Part shown: positions 28,013 to 36,485 of the stretch, one piece after another | Position numbering within the stretch: the stretch's first letter is position 1 | Layout: each line of letters begins with the position of its first letter | NCBI GenBank assembly: GCA_002365175.1 | Contig: DEZK01000041.1 | Location: 1 to 64,000 of the forward strand | Direction: 5' to 3' | Source of the DNA: Raskinella chloraquaticus (SeqCode) | Lineage (GTDB): Bacteria > Pseudomonadota > Alphaproteobacteria > Rhizobiales > UBA4765 | Length of the DNA: 64,000 nt | Notes under the pieces: model-generated | What the model saw: the letters and a program-made list of their open reading frames with translations, nothing else | What the model was told of the DNA's origin: nothing | The model's database searches: none | Program-made: the position numbers and the translations under genes

Positions 28013-29695
28013 CTAATTGCTGCCTTCAAGCAGGCGCCGCGCAATCACCTGCGCCTGGATTTCGGCCGCGCCCTCGAAGATGTTGAGAATGCGCGCATCG
28101 CACAGCACCCGCGACACCGGATATTCCAGCGCAAAGCCGTTGCCGCCATGGATCTGCAAGGCATTGTCGGCGGCAGCCCAGGCGATCCGCGCGCCGAGCA
28201 GTTTCGCCATGCCCGCTTCAAGATCACAGCGCCGGCCACCATCTTTTTCGCGCGCCGCGAAATAGGTGAGCTGGCGGGCAATCGCTACTTCAACCGCCAT
28301 CATGACGATCTTGTCGGCGACCCGCGGGAAGGCGATGAGCGGCTTGCCAAACTGCACCCGCTCGCTGGCATAGCGGATCGCCAGATCAAGCGCCGACTGG
28401 GCAACGCCGACAGCGCGCGCGGCCGTCTGGATACGGGCTGATTCAAAGGTCTGCATGAGCTGTTTGAAGCCCTGCCCCTCGACACCGCCCAGCAGATTGC
28501 CGGCCTTCACCTTGAAGCCGTCGAACGCAATCTCGAATTCCTTCATGCCGCGATAGCCCAGCACCTCGATCTCGCCGCCTGTCATGCCATCGGCTGGAAA
28601 CGGATCGGCATCGCTGCCGCGCGGCTTTTCCGCCAGCAGCATGCTCAAGCCCCTGTAGCCTGGCGCCTGGGGGTCAGTGCGCACCAACAGCGTCATCAGA
28701 TCGGCCCTGACCGGATGGGTGATCCACGTCTTGTTGCCGGTGACGCTGTAATGGTCACCCTCGCGCACCGCCCGCGTCTTCAGGCTCGCCAGATCTGACC
28801 CGGTATTGGGCTCGGTGAAAACGGCGGTGGGCAGAATGGCGCCGGAGGCAATCAGTGGCAGCCATGTCTCCTTCTGCAAATCCGTGCCGCCGGCGAGGAT
28901 CAACTCGCAGGCAATCTCGGAGCGCGTCCCCAGCGAGCCAACACCGATATAGCCGCGCGACAACTCTTCCGAGACGACGCACATCGATTCCTTGCCAAGT
29001 CCCATGCCGCCGAATTCCGGCGGCACGGTGAGCCCGAAAACGCCGAGTTCCGCCAGTTTGGAAATGACCTCAAGGGGAATATAGGCGTTGTCGAGATGCC
29101 AGCCATGGGCATAAGGCGCCACTTCGCTGTCGCTGAACTTGCGCATCTCGGAGCGGATGGCTTCAAGCGTCTCGTCAAGCCCGCTATCGCCGATCACCCC
29201 ATGTCCTGACCCCTCGCCTATCAGCGCGATGAGTTCGGCGCGGTTCGCTACCGTGTTGCCGGATGCCATCAGCGCCTTGACGGCCGGCGTCAGCGCCTGC
29301 GCCACCTCGGATTCGCTGAGATAAAGGTCGCTCGGGCGCACCATCTCGCCCTGGCTCATGGGGATGCCGCCAAAAATCTGTGTCAGATACTCGCCCGCAC
29401 CAATCGCGATGATCAGTTCCTCGGTGCGGGTCAGCCGCCCATCCGCCGCCAGGCGCTCGCCGTACCGGCCAAGCTCCTGCAGCGCCGCGATCTGGGTCGC
29501 CAGCCACGCAAGCCCATGTGCGGCACGCTGTTCGCTTTCAAGCCTGACCGGATCAAGAGCTGCGCTGGAAATGACGCGCGCGCGGATCGCTGCTTGCGCT
29601 CTCAGCTTCAGCGTTTCGACCGCCGGCAACGCGTCCCCGACCAGGCTTGCCGCATCGCTCGGCACGAGGGAGGACATGGCAGTTGCAAGAGACAT
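28013..29695 (-). CDS. mcd: Acyl-CoA dehydrogenase, probably (2S)-methylsuccinyl-CoA dehydrogenase
   Basis: 560 residues, about 170 longer than a standard acyl-CoA dehydrogenase. The extra N-terminal helical region contains EYLTQIFGGIPMSQGEMVRPSDL, and the core shows TEPNTGSDLASLKTRA and CDARILNIFEGAAEIQAQ with the catalytic-region Glu. Length and N-terminal domain match methylsuccinyl-CoA dehydrogenase (Mcd), which oxidises methylsuccinyl-CoA to mesaconyl-CoA in the ethylmalonyl-CoA pathway and passes electrons to ETF. etfB, etfA and an adenosyltransferase gene follow on the same strand, and ecm and ccr lie 7 kb away. A general acyl-CoA dehydrogenase is the alternative. AGGGGG precedes ATG 29695. 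Confidence 0.85.
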   Translation of the reverse strand: MSLATAMSSLVPSDAASLVGDALPAVETLKLRAQAAIRARVISSAALDPVRLESEQRAAHGLAWLATQIAALQELGRYGERLAADGRLTRTEELIIAIGAGEYLTQIFGGIPMSQGEMVRPSDLYLSESEVAQALTPAVKALMASGNTVANRAELIALIGEGSGHGVIGDSGLDETLEAIRSEMRKFSDSEVAPYAHGWHLDNAYIPLEVISKLAELGVFGLTVPPEFGGMGLGKESMCVVSEELSRGYIGVGSLGTRSEIACELILAGGTDLQKETWLPLIASGAILPTAVFTEPNTGSDLASLKTRAVREGDHYSVTGNKTWITHPVRADLMTLLVRTDPQAPGYRGLSMLLAEKPRGSDADPFPADGMTGGEIEVLGYRGMKEFEIAFDGFKVKAGNLLGGVEGQGFKQLMQTFESARIQTAARAVGVAQSALDLAIRYASERVQFGKPLIAFPRVADKIVMMAVEVAIARQLTYFAAREKDGGRRCDLEAGMAKLLGARIAWAAADNALQIHGGNGFALEYPVSRVLCDARILNIFEGAAEIQAQVIARRLLEGSN

Positions 29696-29751
29696 CGGGA
29701 ACCCCCTCTAAAGACGACATGGCGTTGCTCACCTTGCGCTTAAAAGGTCTT

Positions 29752-29766
29752 TGCGCAGTGCACAAT
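29752..29766. promoter_or_regulatory. Candidate operator upstream of mcd (shared motif)
   Basis: TGCGCAGTGCACAAT lies 57-71 bp upstream of the mcd start. It matches the site in the ccr promoter (TGTGCAATGCACAAT, 13 of 15) and its CGCAGTGCACAA core matches the ecm promoter (11 of 12). The site is partly palindromic. I infer a shared regulator of the ethylmalonyl-CoA genes. Confidence 0.45.
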
Positions 29767-29786
29767 GCGGCTTTTGGCCCGGACCA

Positions 29787-30668
29787 TCAACCGCGCGTCG
29801 CAAGATAGACACCCGCGGCAACCACCGCCATGCCTAAAAGCTGCAGCAGCACGAGCGTTTCACCGAACATCACATAGGCCTGCAACGCTGCCGTCGGCGG
29901 AATGAGATAGATGAGCGCTGATGTGCGCGCGACCGAGCCATGGCGGATCATCATGAGCAACAGGGCGATCGCGCCGATCGACAAAACCAGAACCGCCCAG
30001 GCAAGCGCATAGAACGTCTCCGGCACCAGATCGAAACGCATCGGCTCGAGCACGAAGGCAACCGGCAGCGTCACCAGGAAGGCGCCCAGGTATTGCCAGG
30101 CAGCGAGGGTACGCAGATCAGGGCTGCCAAGAAAGCGCTTCTGGTGGAAGGTACCAAACGTCACCGACACCATGGCCACCACGTTAACAGCCAGCGGAAC
30201 GACCAGCCCGCTCAGTTGTTCGACATCAGTGGCAGCAAACTTCGGCTGAAGCACAATGAGAATACCAACGAAGCCAAGACCAACGCCTACCCAGCGCCGC
30301 AAGCTGATCGTCTCGCCGCTGAAAGGGCGGGCGAGGAGCGCGGTGAGGAGAGGTTGCAACGCAGCGATCAGCGCGGAAATCCCCGCCGGCAGGCCTTGCG
30401 AGATCGGCCACCACACACCACCCAGATAGACCGCGTGCATGAGCGCTCCCGACACCAGCATGTTGACGGCTTCGCGCTTGCTCGAGGGTTGTCGTGCGCC
30501 AGCCGCCAGCGCGAACGCACCCACCAGCAGACCGGCGGTGGCATAACGGACCGACAGAAAGGTCAGCGGATCAGCGTGTGGCGCGGCATATTTCGCAACG
30601 ATCCAGCCGGTTGACCAGATAAAAACGAATATCGCCGGCGCCAGGCGAAGGATTAGGGCAGGCGTCAT
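29787..30668 (-). CDS. EamA-type (DMT) transporter
   Basis: 293 residues with ten hydrophobic helices arranged as two EamA repeats. WSTGWIVAKYA lies near the N-terminus and the second repeat starts around PLAVNVVAMVSVTFGT. Members export or import small metabolites such as amino acids; the substrate cannot be read from sequence. ATG 30668 is preferred over an upstream TTG at 30707 because it sits directly before the first helix. It is divergent from the BrkB-type gene. Confidence 0.88.
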   Translation of the reverse strand: MTPALILRLAPAIFVFIWSTGWIVAKYAAPHADPLTFLSVRYATAGLLVGAFALAAGARQPSSKREAVNMLVSGALMHAVYLGGVWWPISQGLPAGISALIAALQPLLTALLARPFSGETISLRRWVGVGLGFVGILIVLQPKFAATDVEQLSGLVVPLAVNVVAMVSVTFGTFHQKRFLGSPDLRTLAAWQYLGAFLVTLPVAFVLEPMRFDLVPETFYALAWAVLVLSIGAIALLLMMIRHGSVARTSALIYLIPPTAALQAYVMFGETLVLLQLLGMAVVAAGVYLATRG

Positions 30669-30766
30669 GGCGCGGTCGTAGACGAGGTGCCGGTTACAGG
30701 CAATCACCTAAAGGTATCTGGCGTTTGCCGCTGTCCCGCTCTATCTGCTCTCACGAGGGAGTGCCG

Positions 30767-31660
30767 ATGCCTGTCTATTATTTCCTGCGCCGCTGCGTGA
30801 CCGTCGCCTGGGACGCCTATTGGCGCTTCACCTATAATGATGGCTGGGCGATTGCGAGCCACATCGCGCTGTCGGCGTTGCTGGCAATCTTTCCCTTCCT
30901 TATTTTTGTGACCGCTCTGGCCGCTTTCTTCGGCACCGTCGATCTCGCCAATCAGGTGGTCGACCTGCTGTTTGCCGCCTGGCCGGACCGTATCGTCGTA
31001 CCCATCCGCGCCGAGCTTGCCAATGTCCTGAGCAATCAGCGCCGCGATCTGCTGACGCTGGGTGCGGCACTGATGCTGTGGTTCTCGTCATCGGGCGTCG
31101 AGGCTGTCCGCGTCGGTCTCAACCGTGCCTATGGCGAGCGCGAGACGCGCTGGTGGTTCCAGACGCGGGCGCAATCGATGTTCTTCGTCGTCCTCGGCGC
31201 TTTCGGCCTGCTTGCCCTGTCCTTTTTCATCGTTCTGGCGCCAGCAGCCTTCCAGGCGGCTGAAGCCCTCTTCCCCAATCTTGCCGTCCAGATCGACGAA
31301 TTGCAGCAGCGCGTGCTCACCTCGCGCTATGCGATTACGGCTGCCATCCTGCTGACGGCGCTCCTCTGCGCCCACCTGTTTCTGCCGGCCGGCTCGCGAC
31401 GCCTGCGTGACGTGCTGCCCGGTATTGTCGTGACGCTGGTCCTATGGATCGTTGCTGCAACGACATTTGCCTATTACCTGACGCGCTTTGCCAATTACGC
31501 CCGCACCTACGCCGGCTTCGCCTCGGTGATGATCGCCCTGGTGTTTTTATACTTCATCGCCGTCATCTTCATTCTCGGTGGCGAATTGAATTCAGCATGG
31601 CTGCGCTCCCGACAGGCCAAACCGGCGCCGGCACCAACCCTCTTTCCCATCGATCGCTGA
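30767..31660 (+). CDS. YihY/BrkB family membrane protein
   Basis: 297 residues with about six transmembrane helices. DGWAIASHIALSALLAIFPFLIF near the N-terminus and YAGFASVMIALVFLYFIAVIFILGGELNSAW at the C-terminus are conserved in the YihY (formerly 'ribonuclease BN') family. The function is not settled; proposals include envelope lipid or small-molecule transport, and the old RNase annotation is wrong. ATG 30767 has GAGGGAG 7 bases upstream. Confidence 0.88.
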   Translation: MPVYYFLRRCVTVAWDAYWRFTYNDGWAIASHIALSALLAIFPFLIFVTALAAFFGTVDLANQVVDLLFAAWPDRIVVPIRAELANVLSNQRRDLLTLGAALMLWFSSSGVEAVRVGLNRAYGERETRWWFQTRAQSMFFVVLGAFGLLALSFFIVLAPAAFQAAEALFPNLAVQIDELQQRVLTSRYAITAAILLTALLCAHLFLPAGSRRLRDVLPGIVVTLVLWIVAATTFAYYLTRFANYARTYAGFASVMIALVFLYFIAVIFILGGELNSAWLRSRQAKPAPAPTLFPIDR

Positions 31661-31677
31661 GGAAGGCGATACGCCGG

Positions 31678-31783
31678 CTAGGGCATGCTGCGAAAAAGTG
31701 GGAACCGGATTTTCGATAACAGCCTGCGAAAACAATAAGATGAGAGCAGGTTGCGATTCCGTGTAAACGCAATGCGCTCTAGG
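31678..31783. repeat. Dispersed palindromic repeat, copy B
   Basis: Second copy of the element at 25532-25640, same orientation, with about 85-90% matching bases by eye. It starts CTAGGGCATGCTG and ends GCTCTAGG. The hairpin arms are GCATGCTG (31683-31690) and CAGCCTGC, with one mismatch. It fills the gap between the convergent BrkB-type gene and mbfA, and its terminal CTAG contains the mbfA stop codon. Confidence 0.85.
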
Positions 31784-32771
31784 CACTGCCAAGAAGAATA
31801 CCCGTCAGAAAGACGAGGAACCCGCCAAGCACCACCTGGAAAGCTGCCCGCATGAAGGGAGTATCCATATATTTGGCGCGGATCCACGCAATCACCCACA
31901 ATTCGATGAGAACGATGACGCTTGCAATCGCGGTGGCGATCCAGAACGCATTGGGGACGCGGTCAGGCACCAGATAGGGCAGCGTATGGCCAACGCCGCC
32001 AAGCGTCGTCATGATGCCGCATACCGCCCCGCGCAGCCACGGCCCGCCGCGCCCCGTCATCGAGCCATCGTCCGACAGCGCTTCGGCAAAGCCCATGGAA
32101 ATCCCCGCACCGATGGAGGCTGCCATGCCGATCAGGAACGTTTCCCAATTATTCTGGGTGGCAAAGGCCGCCGCAAATACCGGAGCAAGCGTTGACACTG
32201 AGCCATCCATCAATCCCGCCAGTCCGGGCTGGACATATTGCAGGATGAACATGCGCTTTTGCGTCGCCTCTTCTTCGGCGCGCGCGTCCGGCGTCAGATT
32301 GGCTTCCTCAAGCTTGCCGGCCATGTGCTCATGGCTTGCTTCGGCTGCCGCCAGATCGCCCAGCAGCTTGCGGATATCAGGGTCGCTCGCCCGCGCCATG
32401 GCGGTTCGATAAAATCGTGCCGCCTGATATTCCATCGTCGCCGCCTCACGGCGCACGAGGTCAAGCGTCAATGGCTGAAGCGTCCACACCGGCTTGTGGC
32501 GGATAAAACCCGAGACATCCTCGCGACGCACCAGCGGAATGTGATCGCCGAACTTGCTCTTGAACAGATCGATGAGGGAGCGGCGATGGCCGTCCTCCTC
32601 GATCGCCATTTCCTCGAAGATACGTGCCGAGGCGGAAAAATCAGCACGAAGCCGCTCGGCGATATCGCGATAGCGATGCGCGTCCTCTTCCTCGGCGGCA
32701 ATGGCAAGCGCCAGTATTTCCTTCATCGACAGGCTGTCGAACGAGCGGCGTGAGAGCTGAAATCGGAACAC
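31779..32771 (-). CDS. mbfA: Membrane-bound ferritin MbfA (ferritin-like plus VIT1 domain)
   Basis: 330 residues. The N-terminal ~145 residues are a rubrerythrin/ferritin-like four-helix domain with iron-ligand patterns LAIAAEEEDAHRYR, EEMAIEEDGHR, EYQAARFYR and AEASHEHM. The C-terminal half is a VIT1/CCC1 domain with five helices (GLMDGSVSTLAP onward). MbfA exports iron and protects against iron and peroxide stress in Bradyrhizobium and Agrobacterium. I place the start at GTG 32771: AGGTGGAAGG lies 10 bases upstream, whereas GTG 32789 has no ribosome-binding site and lies 10 bases from the operator. The stop codon lies in a repeat element. Confidence 0.92.
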   Translation of the reverse strand: MFRFQLSRRSFDSLSMKEILALAIAAEEEDAHRYRDIAERLRADFSASARIFEEMAIEEDGHRRSLIDLFKSKFGDHIPLVRREDVSGFIRHKPVWTLQPLTLDLVRREAATMEYQAARFYRTAMARASDPDIRKLLGDLAAAEASHEHMAGKLEEANLTPDARAEEEATQKRMFILQYVQPGLAGLMDGSVSTLAPVFAAAFATQNNWETFLIGMAASIGAGISMGFAEALSDDGSMTGRGGPWLRGAVCGIMTTLGGVGHTLPYLVPDRVPNAFWIATAIASVIVLIELWVIAWIRAKYMDTPFMRAAFQVVLGGFLVFLTGILLGSA

Positions 32772-32798
32772 GGATGCGATGCCTTCCACCTGATATAA

Positions 32799-32815
32799 TT
32801 TAGAGGCATTCTAAA
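32799..32815 (-). promoter_or_regulatory. Iron control element (Irr box) of mbfA
   Basis: On the minus strand the 17-mer reads TTTAGAATGCCTCTAAA, a TTTAGA-N5-TCTAAA inverted repeat. It agrees closely with the ICE recognised by the Irr/RirA-era iron regulator Irr in rhizobia. It ends 27 bases before the chosen mbfA start, with a TATATC just downstream that could be the -10. Irr is known to repress mbfA under low iron in related species. Confidence 0.75.
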
Positions 32816-32859
32816 CTGAGCGGATGCGGTTTGTGAAGCCCGCCGGGAGCCGGATCGTC

Positions 32860-33291
32860 TTACGCGACAATATGCGCCAGCGCCGCCCGCAGATCCCGCG
32901 GAACGGGGACGGGGCGGCGGGTTTTCGAATCGACATAAACGTGAACAAAATGCCCGTGCGCGGCGCATTCCCGCTCACCTTCGGCGAAAATACCGATCTC
33001 ATAGCGCACCGAACTCGTGCCGATCCGGGCAGCGAGCACGCCCGCTTCCACAATCTGGGGATAGGACAGGGCGGAAAAATAGGTGCACCCCGTTTCGACC
33101 ACGAGCCCGACAACGGCGCTCTCCAGCGGCTTTAAGCCGCCTTCCTCGATGAGGAAACGGTTGGCGGCGGCGTCGAAAAACGACAGGTAAACAACGTTGT
33201 TGAGGTGGCCATACATATCATTGTCCGACCAGCGCGTCGTGATGGTCGTAAAATAGCGGAAATCGCTGCGCGGGCGCGGCGCCGCCCTCAT
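32860..33291 (-). CDS. Acyl-CoA thioesterase (4HBT hot-dog family)
   Basis: 143 residues of the hot-dog fold. RWSDNDMYGHLNNVVY (residues 20-35) is the 4-hydroxybenzoyl-CoA thioesterase signature with a probable catalytic Asp25. The central helix ends in FFDAAANRFL, and the strand SSVRYEIGIF follows. It hydrolyses an acyl-CoA; chain length or aromatic preference is unknown. It overlaps the downstream esterase gene by 4 bp (ATGA), with which it is surely co-translated. Confidence 0.9.
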   Translation of the reverse strand: MRAAPRPRSDFRYFTTITTRWSDNDMYGHLNNVVYLSFFDAAANRFLIEEGGLKPLESAVVGLVVETGCTYFSALSYPQIVEAGVLAARIGTSSVRYEIGIFAEGERECAAHGHFVHVYVDSKTRRPVPVPRDLRAALAHIVA

Positions 33292-33929
33292 GCGAGCGCC
33301 TCGCTCAGGAATTGCCCGCCAAGCCTCAACCCCTCGCCGTCGATGCCGTGGCCAAGCCCCGGGCAGACATGGAAGCGCGCCGGTCGGCCCGCTTCACCCA
33401 GCGCCTGGGCCGCGTCAAACATGAAATTGATCGGCAGCATTTGATCCTGATCGCCGTGGATGAGCAGAATCGGCGGCGTTGCGGTGGCCTCGCCCAGATG
33501 TTCCGGCCCCGCGAGGAGCCCCGAATAGCCGAGAATGGCGCCCGGACCCCGCAGGCGGCGCAGACCGACATGAAGCGCCATCATCGTCCCTTGCGAGAAG
33601 CCAACCAGTGCCAGCCTGGTGCCATCAAGCGCGTAGCGTTGCAGCTCGCTGTCGAGATAGGCGTTGAGACCAGCGGCAGCAGCGCTCGTACCGCGCCAGC
33701 GCTCGGAGGGGTCGCGCATGGTGAGCGCGAACCATTGCCGGCCCATGGGCGCACCCGCACAGGGCTCCGGCGCATGCGGGCTTGCGAAGGCGGTATCGGG
33801 CAGGATGTGCGCCCAATGGCGCCCGATATCGATGAGATCATCACCATTGGCGCCGTAGCCATGAAGAAAAACAACCAGATTTTTTGCCTTGCCGCCTGAG
33901 CTTGGCGCCAGGCGCGGACCGTTGAGCAT
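33288..33929 (-). CDS. Carboxylesterase / phospholipase (alpha/beta hydrolase)
   Basis: 213 residues. FLHGYGANGDDL oxyanion-hole region, nucleophile GFSQGTMM with Ser112, Asp in HGDQDQMLP and His in GLGHGID: an intact Ser-Asp-His triad of the carboxylesterase 2 (YpfH-type) family. It hydrolyses short-chain esters or lysophospholipids; the natural substrate is unknown. It sits 3 bp from the alkA stop and overlaps the thioesterase start, so alkA, esterase and thioesterase form one operon. Confidence 0.9.
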   Translation of the reverse strand: MLNGPRLAPSSGGKAKNLVVFLHGYGANGDDLIDIGRHWAHILPDTAFASPHAPEPCAGAPMGRQWFALTMRDPSERWRGTSAAAAGLNAYLDSELQRYALDGTRLALVGFSQGTMMALHVGLRRLRGPGAILGYSGLLAGPEHLGEATATPPILLIHGDQDQMLPINFMFDAAQALGEAGRPARFHVCPGLGHGIDGEGLRLGGQFLSEALA

Positions 33930-33932
33930 GAT

Positions 33933-34577
33933 TTACCCCGTTACCCCTTCGCGCATTTTGACGACGCGGTAATAAGCCCAGAGCAGCCGTGCCGCAACAC
34001 CGCGCCAGGGCCGCCAGGCTTCCGCCATGGCAAGCAACGCCTTTTCCTTGGGCCGGCTATCCAGCGCGTAAGCAATGCGCACCGCCTCCTGCAGCGCCAG
34101 ATCGCCGGCAGCAAAAGCATCGCCATGGCCCAGACAGAACAGGCAATAGATATCCGCCGTCCACGGGCCGATGCCGGGCAGCGCCGTCAATTTCTCCCGC
34201 ACCCCGTCACTGTCGAGCGTCAGCAGCACGTCGTGATCAAGCTCGCCCTTCACCATCGCCTTGGCGGCTGCCTTGAGTGTTTTTACCTTGGCCGCCGAAA
34301 GGCCGGCGGCACGTAGCGTCGCCTCCCGCTTCAAGGCAAAGCGCTTGGGATCAAGACCTGGAACCAGTGCTTCCACCCGCGCCTCGATGGCATTTGCCGC
34401 CTTGACCGATAATTGTTGCGCAATCACGATACCGGCAAGGCCGGCAAAGCCGCCTGCGGAGCGACGCAGCGGCAGCGGCCCGGCAAGGGCGCTCATCTCG
34501 GCAAACACAGGATCACGCGTCATGAGCCAGGCAAGCCCGGAGGCGATATCCTCGTCCGAATCGATGCGTGTGCTCAT
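33933..34577 (-). CDS. alkA: DNA-3-methyladenine glycosylase II
   Basis: 214-residue HhH-GPD glycosylase. The helix-hairpin-helix LTALPGIGPWTADIY is followed by the catalytic Asp in AAGDLALQ (about residue 158). It lacks the N-terminal domain of E. coli AlkA and is of the shorter type common in Alphaproteobacteria. It removes alkylated purines from DNA in base excision repair. No iron-sulfur cysteine cluster is present. It is the first gene of the alkA-esterase-thioesterase set and is divergent from gluQ, with only 14 bp between the starts. Confidence 0.93.
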   Translation of the reverse strand: MSTRIDSDEDIASGLAWLMTRDPVFAEMSALAGPLPLRRSAGGFAGLAGIVIAQQLSVKAANAIEARVEALVPGLDPKRFALKREATLRAAGLSAAKVKTLKAAAKAMVKGELDHDVLLTLDSDGVREKLTALPGIGPWTADIYCLFCLGHGDAFAAGDLALQEAVRIAYALDSRPKEKALLAMAEAWRPWRGVAARLLWAYYRVVKMREGVTG

Positions 34578-34591
34578 GGAGTTTTCCTAGC

Positions 34592-35524
34592 ATGGAGACG
34601 ACCGCGAACGGGAGGGCGGCGCGCCTGCGCTTTGCGCCATCTCCCAACGGGGCGTTGCACCTTGGCCATGCCCTCTCGGCCCTGCTCAATGCCGAAGCGG
34701 CCCAACGCCTCAGCGGGCGGTTTCTCGTGCGCATCGAGGATATCGACCAGACCCGCAGCACCCCGGCGCACATCACCGGCATGCGCCGCGATCTCGCCTG
34801 GCTGGGCCTTGACTGGGAAAAGCCCGAGCGCCGCCAGTCCGGGCAAATGGCGGCGTATGGCGCAGCCCTCGACAGGCTGAAGCAGCAGCGGCTCGTCTAT
34901 CCCTGCTTTGCCAGCCGCAGCGAGATTACGACGGCCATCGTCAGTCATATGGACTGGCCGCGCGATCCTGACGGCAGTCCGCTCTATCCGGGCTTGTGGC
35001 GCGACGCCGACCACAGCACCATCGCTGCCCGCCTGGCAGCTGGCGACAGACCAGCCTGGCGGCTCGACATGAGGCGCGCGAGTAAACAGGTGGGCGCGGT
35101 TACCTGGCATGAACTTGGCACCGATACACCACGCACGATCGACAACGATCCGGCCATGTGGGGCGATGTGGTGCTGGCACGCAAGGATATCGCGACGAGC
35201 TATCATCTTTCCGTTGTCGTCGATGATGCGCTGCAGGCGATCACGCATATCATTCGCGGCCACGACCTCTATCACGCAACAAGCCTGCATCGCCTGTTAC
35301 AAGGCCTGCTTGGCCTGCCGCAACCTTCCTATCTCCATCACCGCCTCATCCTCGCCCCAGACGGCCGTAAATTATCGAAAAGCCGCAAAGACCAGAGCCT
35401 GGCAGGCTTGAGGGCCATGGGCGCAACGCCTGACGATATTCTCCGGCTGATCGGCTGGAACCCCGATGCCGATCTGGCCGGCCTATCCGCCAATGCCCAG
35501 AAACCAAAGCCACACACCGGTTGA
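34592..35524 (+). CDS. gluQ: Glutamyl-Q tRNA(Asp) synthetase
   Basis: 310 residues equivalent to the catalytic half of glutamyl-tRNA synthetase without an anticodon-binding domain. Seen: RFAPSPNGALHLGHALSAL with the HIGH-type HLGH, and KLSKS near residue 260 in the KMSKS position. It attaches glutamate to queuosine in the anticodon of tRNA-Asp. ATG 34592 with GGAG 10 bases upstream is preferred over GTG 34568, which would overlap alkA. The 3' end overlaps the convergent AEC transporter gene by 42 bp. Confidence 0.94.
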   Translation: METTANGRAARLRFAPSPNGALHLGHALSALLNAEAAQRLSGRFLVRIEDIDQTRSTPAHITGMRRDLAWLGLDWEKPERRQSGQMAAYGAALDRLKQQRLVYPCFASRSEITTAIVSHMDWPRDPDGSPLYPGLWRDADHSTIAARLAAGDRPAWRLDMRRASKQVGAVTWHELGTDTPRTIDNDPAMWGDVVLARKDIATSYHLSVVVDDALQAITHIIRGHDLYHATSLHRLLQGLLGLPQPSYLHHRLILAPDGRKLSKSRKDQSLAGLRAMGATPDDILRLIGWNPDADLAGLSANAQKPKPHTG

Positions 35525-36418
35525 GACAACGGCCAGCAGGCTCGAGAGGGCAATCGCCTGCGAAATCATCGCGATGCCGGTCTGGTGGCGCAAGGCGAAG
35601 AGATAGACATTGACGCCCACCGGAGCAGAGGCAAACACCACGGCGGTTGCCAGGTATATCGGCGGCAAAAGAAAGACATGGGCGCCGAGGACATAGACGA
35701 GTGCGGGTGCCGCGACGAGCTTCATGGCGCTGATGAAGAGCCCGCGATCGATCCGCCCCGCGATGCCGTAGCGTGCCAGAGAGCCGCCCAGGCTGATGAG
35801 CGCACACGGCACCCCTGTGGCCCCGAGCGCCAGCAGCAGCTGATCAGGCGGGCCAGCGAGCCTGAAGCCCGAAAAACTGAACAGAACGCCCGCGATGATC
35901 GCCAGAAACAACGGATGCGTTGCCAGCCCGCGCGTCAGGCTGCGCCCCATCTGCCCTTGTGGACCGCTTGCCGCCTGCTCCACCATCAATGTGGCGACAA
36001 CCATCGAGAGCGGCAGATTGAGGCCGAGGATGAGCGCAATCGGCACGCCCACCTGCTCGCCATGCGCCTTCACCAGCAGCGGAATACCGATCATCACCGT
36101 ATTGCCCATGGCCGCCGCCATGCCCGCCAGCACCGCTTCGCTCCGCGCCATCGCCAGAATCCGCCTGCCGAGGAATTGCGTCAGCGCCCAGGAAAGCCCG
36201 ATCGCCCCGAAATAGCTCGCCCAATAGCCCCACGGGATCGTTGCGGGTAATGCGGAGGTCGCCAGAGTGCGGAAAAGGTAGGCCGGCATGGCGAGCACAA
36301 ACGAAAACTGACCCACGCCATCGGCCGTTTCCGCCGTGATGAGGCGCAGCTTGACTGCCACCAGCCCGACCGCGATGAGCCCGAAGACCGGCAGGACGAT
36401 GGCAAGGATCTGCGTCAC
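35483..36418 (-). CDS. AEC family transporter (auxin efflux carrier type)
   Basis: 311 residues with about ten helices in two five-helix halves. QILAIVLPVFGLIAVG begins the first half, and MGNTVMIGIPLLV is the family's discontinuous-helix motif. Members carry organic acids or small anions such as malonate or malate; the substrate here is unknown. I chose GTG 36418, which has AAGGGG about 7 bases upstream, over the TTG at 36442. It is convergent with gluQ and lies about 70 bp after the ecm stop on the same strand. Confidence 0.88.
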   Translation of the reverse strand: MTQILAIVLPVFGLIAVGLVAVKLRLITAETADGVGQFSFVLAMPAYLFRTLATSALPATIPWGYWASYFGAIGLSWALTQFLGRRILAMARSEAVLAGMAAAMGNTVMIGIPLLVKAHGEQVGVPIALILGLNLPLSMVVATLMVEQAASGPQGQMGRSLTRGLATHPLFLAIIAGVLFSFSGFRLAGPPDQLLLALGATGVPCALISLGGSLARYGIAGRIDRGLFISAMKLVAAPALVYVLGAHVFLLPPIYLATAVVFASAPVGVNVYLFALRHQTGIAMISQAIALSSLLAVVSTGVWLWFLGIGG

Positions 36419-36485
36419 ATCCAGCCCCTTTGCGCCCGTCAATCATTGCGGGATCTACTGCCGCCGCCCGTTCTGATCATGCCTG

